Shown: positions 20,997 through 31,823, numbered from the stretch's first letter. The stretch: DNA of 64,000 nt from Vibrio tapetis subsp. tapetis (GCF_900233005.1 NZ_LT960611.1:3286001-3350000); one strand, 5' to 3'. The notes: a model not told the origin generated them from the letters alone. Translations and numbers: made by a program.

Positions 20997-21890
20997 ATGA
21001 GATATTTATCCGCAGTCACCCTACTTTGGGCTTTTTCTTTTAGTCTGATCGGGGTTTACCTCGCCGGTCAGGTCGATGCTTGGTTTTCCGTGTTAACACG
21101 AGTCGCCTTAGCGAGCCTCGTGTTTTTGCCTTTCCTGAAAATACGCCAAGTCCCTAAATCACTCATTGCTAAGTTAATGGCCATTGGTGGCATTCAACTT
21201 GGCTTGATGTATTGCTTCTACTATCAATCTTTCTTGCTACTGAGCGTACCTGAAGTTCTGCTATTTACGGTCTTTACCCCAATTTACGTCACCTTAATCT
21301 ATGACTTGTATAAAGGGCACTTCTCTCCGTGGTACCTAGTTACCGCCGCAATTGCTGTTACAGGTGCCGCCGTGATTAAGTTTGCAGGCATCAACCCAAA
21401 CTTCTTAACGGGCTTCTTAGTCGTACAAGGGGCTAACCTGTGCTTTGCTATCGGCCAAGTCAGCTACAAAGTGCTGATGGAGAAGCAACCGATAGAGCTA
21501 CCCCAGCATTCGGTGTTTGGTTACTTCTACCTTGGCGCTTTGTGTGTCGCGCTCGTCGCATTTGCGCTGCTTGGTAACCCAGACAAACTGCCTACCACCC
21601 AAACCCAATGGGGCATTTTGGTTTACTTGGGACTTGTTGCATCCGGTGCTGGTTACTTCCTTTGGAATAAAGGGGCGTGCTTTGTTAATGCTGGAGCTCT
21701 GGCGGTGATGAACAACGTCCTAGTACCTGCAGGCCTAGTGGTCAATATTCTGATTTGGAATCGAGACGTAGACCTACCTCGCCTTGCCGCAGGCGCGAGC
21801 ATTATTTTACTTTCACTTTGGGTTAATGAAACGTGGGTAAAGCGAAAAGTCTCTCAAGACGAAGCGCTTAGAGCGCAAGAAAATTCATAA
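20997..21890 (+). CDS. EamA/DMT-superfamily transporter
   Basis: Ten-helix inner-membrane transporter of the drug/metabolite superfamily, 297 residues, with the repeat halves at about residues 5-130 and 145-280. Exported substrate unknown. The gene starts 48 bases after uspA ends, with a perfect Fur-like palindrome in the gap, so it may be separately controlled by iron. A C-terminal charged tail (VKRKVSQDEALRAQENS) is cytoplasmic. Confidence 0.87.
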   Translation: MRYLSAVTLLWAFSFSLIGVYLAGQVDAWFSVLTRVALASLVFLPFLKIRQVPKSLIAKLMAIGGIQLGLMYCFYYQSFLLLSVPEVLLFTVFTPIYVTLIYDLYKGHFSPWYLVTAAIAVTGAAVIKFAGINPNFLTGFLVVQGANLCFAIGQVSYKVLMEKQPIELPQHSVFGYFYLGALCVALVAFALLGNPDKLPTTQTQWGILVYLGLVASGAGYFLWNKGACFVNAGALAVMNNVLVPAGLVVNILIWNRDVDLPRLAAGASIILLSLWVNETWVKRKVSQDEALRAQENS

Positions 21891-21941
21891 TGAGCTTAGG
21901 CTGGTAAAGTAAGAGAGTACATATCTCGATAAGCAGATGGC

Positions 21942-21974
21942 AAAAAGCGACGTTGTGATAACGTCGCTTTTTTA
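21942..21974. terminator. bidirectional terminator
   Basis: Stem AAAAGCGACGTT / AACGTCGCTTTT flanked by A and T runs, between the convergent EamA gene and the 22,000 gene. Confidence 0.9.
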
Positions 21975-21999
21975 TATTTATAACCCACACTACATAGAA

Positions 22000-22473
22000 T
22001 TAGTGCACCGCAGATTCTCTCGGGCTCTTGTCTTCAACAGTATGCAGTAGGTCGCTTCGTATCATGAGCTGTTGGTAGTTCACTTCGGCCTTACGCAATT
22101 TTTTCATCAGCTTTTGCTGTTTCTTAAGCGCTTTAGCTAACTTCTTATTGCGCTTTTTCTGCTGCTTGATCGCTTTCTTGCTATCCATTGATTCCGCTTT
22201 TTTTGCTGCGCCAATCGTAGCGTTTATAACAGGAACTTCGTCGGTTGTGACTTTCAATGGTAAAGATTCGAGCACTAAACCACACTGCTCTGCTCTTGGT
22301 TTATCCAAGCACGATTTTGGCGGGATAGCCGCAGGTTTACACAGATGATTTTTATCAGACGCTGCGCGACTGCACGAACGGCACATGTATTTAGGCGATG
22401 CAATTAAGGCATGGATATCGCCAAGGTTACTCGCGATATCATGTCGATTCAGTTTGCAAAGACGTCGAGTCAT
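22000..22473 (-). CDS. conserved hypothetical Cys-rich, coiled-coil protein
   Basis: A 157-residue protein of unknown function. The first 60 residues hold several cysteines (LCKLNRHD, MCRSCSRAA, HLCKPAAIPPKSCL), possibly a metal site. Residues about 100-140 are a lysine-rich coiled coil (KKAIKQQKKRNKKLAKALKK). ATG 22,473 is preferred over the upstream GTG because GGAG is 7 bases away. A Fur-like ATAATGATAACAATT lies 16 bases upstream (22,490-22,504), which suggests iron control. Confidence 0.72.
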   Translation of the reverse strand: MTRRLCKLNRHDIASNLGDIHALIASPKYMCRSCSRAASDKNHLCKPAAIPPKSCLDKPRAEQCGLVLESLPLKVTTDEVPVINATIGAAKKAESMDSKKAIKQQKKRNKKLAKALKKQQKLMKKLRKAEVNYQQLMIRSDLLHTVEDKSPRESAVH

Positions 22474-22489
22474 ACTCACTCCAAACAGA

Positions 22490-22504
22490 ATAATGATAAC
22501 AATT
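22490..22504. promoter_or_regulatory. possible Fur box upstream of the Cys-rich gene
   Basis: ATAATGATAACAATT matches the 15 central bases of the Fur consensus ATAATGATAATCATT at 13 positions. Confidence 0.4.
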
Positions 22505-22562
22505 CGTGTTTAGATATAGCGTGATTCAATGTTTAACGCAAGCACTAAATTGTCTGTGTACG

Positions 22563-23342
22563 CTATGTCATTGATGCCTTTACATAGACATCAAAACGAT
22601 TCTTTTTCGTTTCGATTGCCATGGTTGGTTTTTGCTCATCAAGCCAGTTAGCGTAATCCGGTCTTTTTACTACGACACGTTTAGTCGCTAGCGCCATCGC
22701 GGGCACTAATAAGCCATCTGCATCGGTATCAGCACCCACCAACGATTGAAAAACTCGCATCTCTTTTTTTACCAATGCGGATTTTTTTTTATTTTCTGGG
22801 TGAGGATACATTGGATCAAGATAAACGACATCTGGACGTTCAAAGCCTTCCTGCTCAAACAACGTATCGAGTGCGTCAAGACTTGAAGCATGCAGTAAAG
22901 ACATTCGCTCGCCAACCCAGACGCCAATTTCCGCATCGGCTTTAGCACGTTCGAGCCCATCATCAAGCAATGCCGCAACCACCGGGTTACGCTCAATCAT
23001 TTGTACTTTGCAGCCTAATGATGCCAAAACAAAGGCATCTCGACCCAAGCCTGCAGTGCCATCTAAAACACTCGGCGTTGCTCCCTTATTCAGGCCAGCC
23101 GCTTTCGCAATAGATTGCCCTTTTCCGCCACCAAACTTGCGTCTATGGCCAACAGCACCACCGACAAGATCAACAGCAATTGCGCCTAACTTGGGTTCGT
23201 CTAGTTTACGTAATTCCAATTGTTCCGACGTCAGTACCAAAGCAAAAATACTTTGTTCGTCATGGGTTAAGTTCCAACGTGCTGCCAGCTCGTCCAGACG
23301 AGCTTGTTGGCTTGGGTTGTCACAAATCAATTGTAATTGCAC
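22563..23342 (-). CDS. rsmJ: 16S rRNA (guanine1516-N2)-methyltransferase RsmJ
   Basis: Methylates N2 of G1516 in 16S rRNA. The 259-residue protein has the SAM loop [18 protein letters not shown] and the family signature [20 protein letters not shown], where DPMYP is the catalytic motif IV. The [13 protein letters not shown] segment before it is also typical of the YhiQ family. E. coli places this gene beside prlC; here prlC is 4 kb away with the diguanylate cyclase and asnC between. Confidence 0.94.
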   Translation of the reverse strand: MQLQLICDNPSQQARLDELAARWNLTHDEQSIFALVLTSEQLELRKLDEPKLGAIAVDLVGGAVGHRRKFGGGKGQSIAKAAGLNKGATPSVLDGTAGLGRDAFVLASLGCKVQMIERNPVVAALLDDGLERAKADAEIGVWVGERMSLLHASSLDALDTLFEQEGFERPDVVYLDPMYPHPENKKKSALVKKEMRVFQSLVGADTDADGLLVPAMALATKRVVVKRPDYANWLDEQKPTMAIETKKNRFDVYVKASMT

Positions 23343-23383
23343 GCTAGGCTCCGAATCTCTTTTTATGGGGTCGCAAGTGTAAC

Positions 23384-26300
23384 CTAATTTGATGCAGGGC
23401 GAGACTGTTGTTGTGCAATCATCTCGTCAATGAGCTCTGGTAATGGTTTTGGCATGCCTATCTCATAACCTTGGCCATAATCGACACCAAGCTCACATAG
23501 GCATTCAATGATTGCAGGGCTTTCCACAAACTCAGCCACGGTAATTTTGCCCATCTGCTGAGCCAAGTCGTTAATCGACCGCACCATGATCAGATCCATT
23601 TCATTTTCATCGATATCTCGTACAAACAGGCCATCGATTTTTACGATATCTACCGGTAAAGACTTAAGATAACCAAATGAAGATAAACCTGAGCCAAAAT
23701 CATCTAACGCGATCAAACAGCCTAATGACTTAAGATGAGTAAAGGCTTGCTTTGCCTGTTCGACATTTTGAATGGCTGCGGTTTCCGTTATTTCTAAACA
23801 GATTTTACTGCTCGGGAAGCTTGCATCGGAAATGGTTCTTGTCAGGGTGCTTATAAATTCAATATTACCTAAGGACTGGCCTGAGATATTTATCGAACAC
23901 ATATCAATCAAGGCAGACTTCTCAGGGTTGCTATCCAGCCACTGCATCGTTTGCGTAATGACGTGGCGATCCACCAAATGAGCGATGTTGTAGCGCTCTG
24001 ACGCTGGCATAAAGACACCGGGAGAAAGGTATTCGCCATCTCGCTTTTTGATTCTAACTAAAATTTCTAAGTGGATTCGATTCGCGTTGCTTTCATCTAA
24101 CCCCAATATTCTTTGGGCAAAGAGCTCCATCCGTTGCTCAGACAACGCCTCATGCACTAAATTAACGCTTTCCATTTGCTGTTGGCGATAATTTAATTCG
24201 GCATCATCAACGTGATAAAGCTGATAACGATTACGCCCTTCTTCTTTTGCTGCGTAACAAGCAGTATCAGCCTGTGCGTGAACCATTTGAGGGGAAATGG
24301 CGGTATGGTCAATCAAGCGAATGCCGATACTACAACTCAAATTAAGGCGCATTTTATCCAGTACGAATGGATTATCATTAAGCGTATTTATGATCGTTTG
24401 CGACACTTTAATGGCTGACACTTCCGTACAGTCTCTTAGCAAGACCCCAAACTCATCTCCCCCCATTCGTGAGAGCACACCATTAAATGGCAACACTTCT
24501 TGAATCAATTGGGCACAATATACAATGGCTTCATCACCGGCTTCATGACCAACGGTATCATTGATCACTTTCAGCTGATCGAGATCGATAAACAACATCG
24601 CATGGGTTCGATAATGCCCTTCGATTTCTTGCATTGCTTTAAGCAACTGTTGTTCAAAATAATTTCGGTTAAACGCTTTGGTCAGTACATCGTGCTGGGC
24701 TTGATAGGCGAGCTGATCCGCCAAATCTCGAGTTTCACTGATGTCTTCCCCAACAATCAATAATTGCTGCGTTTCAGTCAATGGGCGAATATTTTCTCTA
24801 ATCCAGATGGATTGCCCATCGGCTCTTTTATACTGAACTTCACGTCGCCACACCGATAGCTCAGACGGTTTAGGTTGCAGCAGAAGTTGTCTCGCCGTTA
24901 AGGCATTGTCATCGATATAGAATTCTTTTAGAGGATGACCCAGCAATTCCATAGACTGATAACCCAATAGTTCTTGAGAAAATCGGTTTACCGCCTGAAT
25001 TCGATTGTTTTCATCCAAGGTCACCATCATTACTGGCTGTTTTTCGTAGTAGTGACGAAAACTGGCCTCACTTTCAAATAGCTTTTCTTCCGTTTCTTTG
25101 CGAGAGGTAATGTCTTGCGCTTCCACGAGAAACTCTTGATGTGACGGATCAACCACTGGCAAAGCTTTTAATGAAATATCCAATATTCGAGAACCAAGGC
25201 TGTGGTGTAGTACTTCCCCCTCAAATCGGATACCTGATGAAATTCGCTCTAAGCTAAAATATTGAAAGATTTTATTGGCTGAATCCGCATGCCAGCTACC
25301 AAATTGCCATAATGGACGTTCAATATTAAAATCCTGACTAAATAACATCTCCTGCATACGACTGTTACTAGAAATCAATCGCCCATGCTGATCAAAAATA
25401 CCTAAGTATAAATTGCTTTGATCGAATACTGTTTCTAGCAAAGCTTGGTTTTTGCGCAGCTGGCGCTTACTGCTATTTAGTCTTTTGGTGTAATAAAGCA
25501 AACTGACTATGGTCAGAATCATTATCACAATGAACATCAAATACACTTTAAACTCTTGTAGATAAGATAACCAAAATGGAATCGGCTTATTATATAAGGA
25601 GCCCGATAATACTCCGCTACTATCGAGATCCCAATGTTTAAGTGCCTGATAATCTAACTTTAGCTGCGGGTTACTTAAAGAAATGTCCGGCAATGGCGCC
25701 TCGGGGTTATGCAACACCTCTAGCGCTTTTGCCCCAACAGCCAACCCATGCAGGTAGCCATCATTGATAATTCCACCAACGCTACCATGACCAAAAACGG
25801 CATTATGCAGCATATAGATGGGGGCTTTAGAGTGTTGTTTCAGCCACACCCAATCTTCAATGCCCAGCATCTCGCCATTCTCATCTCGGAAGTATATCCA
25901 AAACAGCAAGGCCGATTGTCGTGTCATCTTTTCTGTTATTTGGTGCAAAGTCTGGTTATTACTAGGTGCAATTACTTTAATAAGCGCCCTATCGGCAGGG
26001 TTCTTTGTTAAATATTGCTCAATGACCTTACGGGCGGCGTTACCCGTTTGGGAGTGATCGATGATGACCACAATTTTTTCTATATCAGGCTGAAAGCTTT
26101 TAATCAGTCGGATATTCCCCGCCACCTCAGAGTGCTCTGGGATGCCTGTGGCTCGAATTCTGGAATGAAGAGTGGTCGAATAATTGTTGATACCACCAAA
26201 GATAACGGGAGTCTCACCAATTTCTTTGGACAAACTTTGCATCAGTGCTAATGCGTTATTATCACTGACAATAATGGCCTTAAATTTTTCTTGCTCGAAT

Positions 26301-26557
26301 TTGGTTCTAAACAAAGATTCCAATTGATCAAAGTACTGAGGGGTTTGCAAACGTTTCGTATCAAGATAAAACACGCGATTGGAAATGTTTTCGGAATCCA
26401 GTTGTTCAGCAAGCCCCTTTTGGAGATTGTCTGTCCAAAAAAAACCTTGATGGTACGAATGCACGACCAGTACATTTCCGTTACCACCAGACACTCCTGC
26501 GGTATATAAAGCAGTGCTTAGCAGTAATGTTACTGTCATTATCCAAGTACGTATCAA
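23384..26557 (-). CDS. membrane c-di-GMP enzyme: periplasmic sensor, PAS, GGDEF, EAL
   Basis: A 1,057-residue signalling protein. Order: signal/TM start (1-22), a periplasmic ABC_sub_bind-type sensor (about 27-320, [16 protein letters not shown]), a transmembrane helix (about 337-357), two PAS-like domains (about 375-490 and 500-610), GGDEF (about 620-780; [11 protein letters not shown]) and EAL (about 800-1,045). GGDEF is intact and lacks an obvious RxxD inhibitory site. EAL has EIL in place of EAL but keeps EITE, DDFGSG, KIDG and QGYEIG, so both activities are plausible. The sensor type suggests recognition of a small ligand. Divergent from asnC. Confidence 0.92.
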   Translation of the reverse strand: MIRTWIMTVTLLLSTALYTAGVSGGNGNVLVVHSYHQGFFWTDNLQKGLAEQLDSENISNRVFYLDTKRLQTPQYFDQLESLFRTKFEQEKFKAIIVSDNNALALMQSLSKEIGETPVIFGGINNYSTTLHSRIRATGIPEHSEVAGNIRLIKSFQPDIEKIVVIIDHSQTGNAARKVIEQYLTKNPADRALIKVIAPSNNQTLHQITEKMTRQSALLFWIYFRDENGEMLGIEDWVWLKQHSKAPIYMLHNAVFGHGSVGGIINDGYLHGLAVGAKALEVLHNPEAPLPDISLSNPQLKLDYQALKHWDLDSSGVLSGSLYNKPIPFWLSYLQEFKVYLMFIVIMILTIVSLLYYTKRLNSSKRQLRKNQALLETVFDQSNLYLGIFDQHGRLISSNSRMQEMLFSQDFNIERPLWQFGSWHADSANKIFQYFSLERISSGIRFEGEVLHHSLGSRILDISLKALPVVDPSHQEFLVEAQDITSRKETEEKLFESEASFRHYYEKQPVMMVTLDENNRIQAVNRFSQELLGYQSMELLGHPLKEFYIDDNALTARQLLLQPKPSELSVWRREVQYKRADGQSIWIRENIRPLTETQQLLIVGEDISETRDLADQLAYQAQHDVLTKAFNRNYFEQQLLKAMQEIEGHYRTHAMLFIDLDQLKVINDTVGHEAGDEAIVYCAQLIQEVLPFNGVLSRMGGDEFGVLLRDCTEVSAIKVSQTIINTLNDNPFVLDKMRLNLSCSIGIRLIDHTAISPQMVHAQADTACYAAKEEGRNRYQLYHVDDAELNYRQQQMESVNLVHEALSEQRMELFAQRILGLDESNANRIHLEILVRIKKRDGEYLSPGVFMPASERYNIAHLVDRHVITQTMQWLDSNPEKSALIDMCSINISGQSLGNIEFISTLTRTISDASFPSSKICLEITETAAIQNVEQAKQAFTHLKSLGCLIALDDFGSGLSSFGYLKSLPVDIVKIDGLFVRDIDENEMDLIMVRSINDLAQQMGKITVAEFVESPAIIECLCELGVDYGQGYEIGMPKPLPELIDEMIAQQQSRPASN

Positions 26558-26653
26558 AATATCTTCTCGTCAAATTTGTCGGATATGCCTACTATGTCCA
26601 GAGCATCCTACTCCAGACTGAAATCTCCGATTCCCCGAAACAAGGAACGTAAC

Positions 26654-27118
26654 ATGCATACCAACCAGACACGTCTTGATGATTTAGATCGTGCCATTTT
26701 AAAAGCGTTAATGAGCGACGCAAGAACTCCGTATGCAGAAATGGCAAAGCAATTTAATGTTAGCCCAGCCACCATTCATGTGCGAATAGAAAAAATGAAA
26801 GCCGCTGATATCATTGAAGGAACGGAGGTGATAGTCAACACCAAGAAGCTAGGGTATGACGTATGTTGCTTTATTGGCATTAACTTGAATGCCGCGAGAG
26901 ATTACCACTCTGCGATTGCCAAGCTGAATGCACTGGATGAAGTGGTAGAAGCTTATTACACCACAGGTGCTTATAACATCTTCGTGAAGCTAATGTGTAA
27001 ATCGATAGAAGAGCTGCAGTTTGTCCTGATCGACAAACTGCAGGCCATTGATGAAGTGCAATCAACAGAAACGCTGATCTCACTGCAAAATCCGATCAAT
27101 CGGAATGTGAATCCTTAG
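26654..27118 (+). CDS. asnC: transcriptional regulator AsnC
   Basis: Lrp/AsnC-family regulator that in E. coli activates asnA and responds to asparagine. The 154-residue protein has an N-terminal winged HTH (LDDLDRAILKALMSDARTPY ...) and the RAM ligand domain; LGYDVCCFIGI, EAYYTTGAYNIF and STETLISLQNPI match E. coli AsnC closely. ATG 26,654 is chosen because AAGGA lies about 9 bases upstream; the 26 residues before it are not family-like. The usual partner asnA is not adjacent. Confidence 0.93.
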   Translation: MHTNQTRLDDLDRAILKALMSDARTPYAEMAKQFNVSPATIHVRIEKMKAADIIEGTEVIVNTKKLGYDVCCFIGINLNAARDYHSAIAKLNALDEVVEAYYTTGAYNIFVKLMCKSIEELQFVLIDKLQAIDEVQSTETLISLQNPINRNVNP

Positions 27119-27146
27119 AGAGCAGGTCGGTCGCAGGCTCCCTTGA

Positions 27147-27226
27147 GGCGGAAGGCGGAAGGCGGAAAATAATAGCGCCTTTAGCCTTTAGCCTTTAGCC
27201 TTTAGCCTTTAGCCTTTAGCCTTTAG
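27147..27226. repeat. two heptamer tandem arrays between asnC and prlC
   Basis: Three copies of GGCGGAA (27,147-27,167) are followed after ATAATAGCG by seven perfect copies of CCTTTAG (27,178-27,226). They occupy the gap between the convergent asnC and prlC stops, where a terminator would be expected. Perfect units suggest slippage and a variable copy number. Confidence 0.95.
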
Positions 27227-27241
27227 CGAAGCGTCCCGCTC

Positions 27242-29284
27242 TTAAGCACTAATACCCGCATGTCTTAGCATGGCATCAATTTGTGGCTCGCGGCCTCGGA
27301 AGCGTTTGAATAGCTCCATTGGTTCTTCGCTGCCGCCCATTTCTAGGATGTTGTTTAAGAAGCTTTGTCCTGTTTCAGCATTAAAGATGCCCTCTTCCTC
27401 AAAACGAGAAAAAGCATCGGCTGATAGCACTTCAGCCCATAAGTAGCTGTAGTAACCGGCACTGTAACCACCAGCAAAGATATGGCCAAAGCTATGAGAG
27501 AATCGGTTCCACTCAAGGCTTGGTAATACGGCTACTTTGCTTTTTACTTCGGCTAACGTTTCTAGTACACGAGCACCAATTTCTGGATCAAACTCGGTGT
27601 GAAGGGTGAAATCGAACAAGCCAAGTTCAAGCTGGCGCAAAATAAACATCGCAGATTGGAAGTTCTTGGCTGCGAGCATTTTGTCTAACATTGCTTTTGG
27701 CAGTGCTTCGCCTGTTTCATAGTGACCTGAAATGAAGCTTAACGCTTGCTCTTCCCAACACCAGTTTTCTAGGAACTGACTTGGTAGCTCAACCGCATCC
27801 CATGGCACACCATTGATGCCAGAAACCGCTGACTCTTCGATCTGCGTTAGCATGTGATGAATACCATGACCCGTTTCGTGGAATAGCGTCACGACTTCGT
27901 CATGAGTAAACAAAGCTGGCTTGTCGCCAACGGGTTTATTGAAGTTACACGTAAGGTACGCAACGGGTGATTGCAGTTCACCGGTTTCGGTAACACGACG
28001 CACGCGACACTCATCCATCCATGCACCGCCACGCTTGTGTTCACGCGCATACAGGTCTAGGTAGAAGCTACCACGCAGCTCGTCTTTACTGTCAAAAATA
28101 TCGAAGAAACGCACCGAATCGTGCCATACATCAACCCCCTCACGCTCTTGCACTCGCATGCCAAACACACGGTTCAGTACTTCAAATAAGCCCGCGATGA
28201 CTTTCGATTCAGGGAAATAAGGACGCAGCTCTTCATCAGAGATTTGGAACAAGTTCTGTTTTTGTTTTTCGCTGTAGTAGCCGATATCCCACGGATTTAA
28301 CTCAGTGACACCACATTCTTTTTCAGCAAACTGGCGCAATTCTTCTACTTCACGTTCACCTTGTGGCTTGGCTTTTACTGCTAAGTCGTTTAAGAAACCA
28401 AGAACTTGTTGTGGGTTTTCCGCCATTTTAGTTGATAGCGATTTTTCACTATAGGTAGCAAAACCGAGCAAACGAGCAATTTCGTGGCGCAACTTTAATT
28501 GCTCTGCGATTAACTCAGAATTATCCCATTTGTTAGCATTCGGGCCGCGATCGGAAGCGCGAGTTACGTAAGCTTCATACAGCTCTTTACGTAGCTCTTG
28601 GTTGTCACAGTAAGTCATCACGGGAATGTAAGATGGCATTTCCAAAGTAATTAACCAACCATCCAATTCCTTGGCTTGCGCTGCCGCCTTTGCCGCCGCG
28701 ATTGCTGAGTCTGGCATACCCGCTAATTCCGTTTCATCGGTAATTTGTTTCGTCCAACCCATCGTTGCGTCTAATACGTTATTCGAGAACTGAGAACCAA
28801 GCTCAGACATACGCTTGCTGATCTCGCCATAACGATGCTGCTCATCCGCTGGCAAACCAATACCAGAAAGTTCGAAGTCACGCAGTGCATCAGTGATCGA
28901 TTTCTTTTGCGCTTGCGCTAGGCCGGCAAATTCCTCTGAATTTTTAATACTCTTATACGCATCGTATAAGCCTTTATGTTGACCAACCCAAGTGCCATAT
29001 TCTGACAAAATAGGCAGACAGCTTTCATAGGCTTCACGTAATTCGTTACTATTTAATACCGAGTTCATGTGGCTCACAGGAGACCAAATGCGGCTTAAAC
29101 GGTCATCCACTTCAGCCAAGGGCATACAAATCGTTTTGTGACTCGGCGTGTCATTTGCTTCAAGAACTTGTTCTACTTTTGCGCGGCACTCTGCAATGGC
29201 TTGCTCTACAGCGGGCTTAACGTGTTCTGGTTTAATTTGAGAAAATAGCGGAAGATCGGTAAAGCTCAATAGTGGGTTGGACAT
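27242..29284 (-). CDS. prlC: oligopeptidase A
   Basis: Cytoplasmic M3-family zinc metallopeptidase that degrades oligopeptides and cleaved signal peptides. The 680-residue protein has the zinc motif HETGHGIHH (HExxH) near residue 470 and the downstream glutamate in VELPSQFLENW. It starts MSNPLLSFTDLPLFSQI like its relatives and is full length. Divergent from rlmJ. Confidence 0.96.
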   Translation of the reverse strand: MSNPLLSFTDLPLFSQIKPEHVKPAVEQAIAECRAKVEQVLEANDTPSHKTICMPLAEVDDRLSRIWSPVSHMNSVLNSNELREAYESCLPILSEYGTWVGQHKGLYDAYKSIKNSEEFAGLAQAQKKSITDALRDFELSGIGLPADEQHRYGEISKRMSELGSQFSNNVLDATMGWTKQITDETELAGMPDSAIAAAKAAAQAKELDGWLITLEMPSYIPVMTYCDNQELRKELYEAYVTRASDRGPNANKWDNSELIAEQLKLRHEIARLLGFATYSEKSLSTKMAENPQQVLGFLNDLAVKAKPQGEREVEELRQFAEKECGVTELNPWDIGYYSEKQKQNLFQISDEELRPYFPESKVIAGLFEVLNRVFGMRVQEREGVDVWHDSVRFFDIFDSKDELRGSFYLDLYAREHKRGGAWMDECRVRRVTETGELQSPVAYLTCNFNKPVGDKPALFTHDEVVTLFHETGHGIHHMLTQIEESAVSGINGVPWDAVELPSQFLENWCWEEQALSFISGHYETGEALPKAMLDKMLAAKNFQSAMFILRQLELGLFDFTLHTEFDPEIGARVLETLAEVKSKVAVLPSLEWNRFSHSFGHIFAGGYSAGYYSYLWAEVLSADAFSRFEEEGIFNAETGQSFLNNILEMGGSEEPMELFKRFRGREPQIDAMLRHAGISA

Positions 29285-29445
29285 CCTGAGTTCCTTTTAA
29301 AATTCGTCTTTTTTATTATTTCTACGTCTAATAAATGTAGGCATCTTATAGAAATTTCAATAGTGGCGTATAATCATTCACATTAGTTTATTAAAGTATC
29401 GTGAACCAAGCCTTCACAGCTCATTTCATAAAGCGAGAAACCATT

Positions 29446-30285
29446 TTGTTAAGTTATCGTCACAGTTTTCACGCAGGCAACCACGCCGATGTGGTTAAGC
29501 ATATCGTTCAATCATTAATATTGGATGCTTTAGCCCAAAAAGAAACACCCTATGTTTACCACGATACGCACTCTGGTGTTGGTCGCTACGACCTGACTCA
29601 TGAATGGTCAGAAAAAACCGGCGAATACAAGCAAGGTATCTCTCGCGTTTGGCAACAAACTGATATACCAGCAGACATTAACAGCTACCTAAGTGCCATC
29701 ACTGAGCTCAATCAAGATGATGAGCTTCGTTACTACCCGGGTTCACCTCGTGTGGCTCGTGCGCACTTACGCCCACAAGATCGGATGGTATTAACCGAAC
29801 TGCATCCAAGTGATCACCCGCTTTTGGAGCAAGAGTTCCACCGTGATCGCCAAGTGAAAATTTACAAAGAAGATGGTTTTCAACGCTTGAAGGGCAGTTT
29901 GCCGCCAAAAGAGCGCCGTGGTTTAGTGCTCATTGATCCGCCATATGAGCTAGCCAATGAATACCGTGATGTCGTAAAAGCAATCGGCCAAAGCCACAAG
30001 CGCTGGGCAACGGGTATCTATGCAATTTGGTACCCGGTTGTGAACCGTTACGACATCGATGACATGATCAAAGGGCTTGAAAAGCTCGGTATTAGAAAGA
30101 TATTACAAATAGAACTCGGCGTTTCTCCAGACACCAATGAGCGTGGTATGACGGCATCAGGCATGATCGTGATAAACCCACCTTGGAAACTGGAAAGCCA
30201 AATGAAAGAAATTTTACCGTTCTTACAGCAAGCAATTGCCCCTGCGACCGGTCATCATAAAGTAGAATGGATTGTGCCAGAGTAA
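29446..30285 (+). CDS. rlmJ: 23S rRNA (adenine2030-N6)-methyltransferase RlmJ
   Basis: Methylates A2030 of 23S rRNA. The true N-terminus is MLSYRHSFHAGNHADV, as in E. coli RlmJ, which here requires a TTG start at 29,446; GAGAA lies about 8 bases upstream. An in-frame GTG at 29,401 would add 15 unconserved residues. The catalytic motif is LIDPPYE (about residue 165) and the C-terminus ends KVEWIVPE, family-typical. With this start the length is 279 residues, against 280 in E. coli. Confidence 0.94.
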   Translation: MLSYRHSFHAGNHADVVKHIVQSLILDALAQKETPYVYHDTHSGVGRYDLTHEWSEKTGEYKQGISRVWQQTDIPADINSYLSAITELNQDDELRYYPGSPRVARAHLRPQDRMVLTELHPSDHPLLEQEFHRDRQVKIYKEDGFQRLKGSLPPKERRGLVLIDPPYELANEYRDVVKAIGQSHKRWATGIYAIWYPVVNRYDIDDMIKGLEKLGIRKILQIELGVSPDTNERGMTASGMIVINPPWKLESQMKEILPFLQQAIAPATGHHKVEWIVPE

Positions 30286-30367
30286 TTTCAAGGATAAGGA
30301 ACAGCTCAACACCCTTCGTCCTGATTAGAAAACTTAAAAAAATTAAAACAAATCGGAGAAAGAAACA

Positions 30368-31726
30368 ATGACAACACATTTTGACTATATCTGTATTGGC
30401 GGTGGTAGCGGTGGTATCGCATCGGCTAACCGTGCAGCAATGTACGGCGCTAAAGTGGCGCTGATTGAAGCTCAAGACCTTGGCGGTACTTGTGTTAACG
30501 TTGGCTGTGTGCCTAAAAAAGTGATGTGGCATGGTGCTCAAATCGCTGAAGCTATGCACCTTTACGCAAAAGATTATGGCTTTGATGTGGACGTCAAAGG
30601 CTTCGACTGGAGCAAACTGGTTGAAAACCGTCAAGCTTACATCAGCCGAATCCATGCCTCTTACGATCGAGTATTAGGCAACAACAAAATCAATGTGATT
30701 AAAGGCTTCGCTAAGTTTATTGACGAAAAAACCGTTGAGGTAAATGGCGAGCAATACACAGCCGATCATATTCTGATTGCTGTAGGCGGCCGCCCAACGA
30801 TTCCAAACATTCCAGGCGCCGAGCACGGTATTGATTCAAATGGCTTCTTCGAGCTAAACGAACAACCTAAGCGTGTTGCGGTTATCGGTGCAGGTTACAT
30901 TGCGGTTGAAATTGCGGGCGTACTGCATGCGCTTGGCACAGAAACACATTTATTCTGCCGTAAAGAATCACCACTGCGTAGCTTTGACCCGATGATCATC
31001 GATACCTTAGTTGAAGTGATGAACACCGAAGGCCCAACACTTCATACTCAGTCGGTGCCTAAAGAAGTGGTCAAAGAAGCAGACGGTAGCCTGACTCTTC
31101 ACTTAGAAAATGGCAACACTCAAAACGTTGATACGCTAATTTGGGCGATTGGTCGTCACCCAACGACCGATGCAATCAACCTATCTAATACTGGCGTTGC
31201 AACTAACGATGCGGGTTACATCAAGGTAGACGAATACCAACAGACTAATGTCGATGGCATTTACTGTGTTGGCGATATTATGGAAGGCGGCATTGAGCTG
31301 ACGCCAGTTGCTGTTAAGGCTGGTCGTCAATTGTCTGAGCGTTTATTCAACAACAAGCCTGAAGCCAAAATGGACTATGAATTAGTGCCTACGGTTGTAT
31401 TCAGCCACCCACCAATTGGTACGATTGGCCTTACAGAACAAGAAGCAGACGACAAGTTTGGTAAAGATAACGTAAAAGTGTACACATCTGGCTTCACAGC
31501 GATGTACACCGCCGTTACGACTAATCGCCAACCTTGTAAAATGAAACTCGTGTGTGCCGGTGAAGAAGAAACCGTTGTAGGCATCCATGGTATTGGTTTT
31601 ACTGTTGATGAAATGCTGCAAGGTTTCGGTGTTGCAATGAAGATGGGCGCCACTAAAGCAGATTTCGATTCAGTCGTCGCGATTCACCCAACAGGTTCTG
31701 AGGAATTTGTTACCATGACGGGTTAG
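30368..31726 (+). CDS. gor: glutathione-disulfide reductase
   Basis: FAD enzyme that reduces oxidised glutathione with NADPH. The 452-residue protein has the FAD fold [18 protein letters not shown], the redox pair in [12 protein letters not shown] (about C42/C47), the NADPH fold [15 protein letters not shown] with a nearby CRK, and the C-terminal catalytic HPTGSEE. GGAG lies well placed before the ATG. Its stop codon (31,724-31,726) is only 18 bases from the left end of the mobile element, so the insertion left the coding sequence intact but replaced everything downstream. Confidence 0.97.
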   Translation: MTTHFDYICIGGGSGGIASANRAAMYGAKVALIEAQDLGGTCVNVGCVPKKVMWHGAQIAEAMHLYAKDYGFDVDVKGFDWSKLVENRQAYISRIHASYDRVLGNNKINVIKGFAKFIDEKTVEVNGEQYTADHILIAVGGRPTIPNIPGAEHGIDSNGFFELNEQPKRVAVIGAGYIAVEIAGVLHALGTETHLFCRKESPLRSFDPMIIDTLVEVMNTEGPTLHTQSVPKEVVKEADGSLTLHLENGNTQNVDTLIWAIGRHPTTDAINLSNTGVATNDAGYIKVDEYQQTNVDGIYCVGDIMEGGIELTPVAVKAGRQLSERLFNNKPEAKMDYELVPTVVFSHPPIGTIGLTEQEADDKFGKDNVKVYTSGFTAMYTAVTTNRQPCKMKLVCAGEEETVVGIHGIGFTVDEMLQGFGVAMKMGATKADFDSVVAIHPTGSEEFVTMTG

Positions 31727-31743
31727 TGTAGGAAAAGTATCTT

Positions 31744-31766
31744 ACACAGGTAAGTAAATCTGGAAA
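31744..31766 (+). repeat. left terminal inverted motif of the element
   Basis: ACACAGGT (31,744-31,751), 3 bases, then TAAATCTGGAAA (31,755-31,766). The same two words occur inverted at 52,334-52,364. Just outside, GTGTAGG (31,726-31,732) and CTTACAC (31,741-31,747) form 7-base inverted arms around 8 bases, as in tyrosine-recombinase core sites. Confidence 0.75.
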
Positions 31767-31823
31767 ACAATCAATCACTGACTATGCTCTATGTATGGTC
31801 AGTGGTATTTTCTAGGTGGTTTT

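Noticed and set aside
27178..27226. CRISPR array or transposon end
   Set aside because: Units are 7 bases with no spacers, no adjacent cas genes and no inverted ends; a simple tandem repeat explains it.
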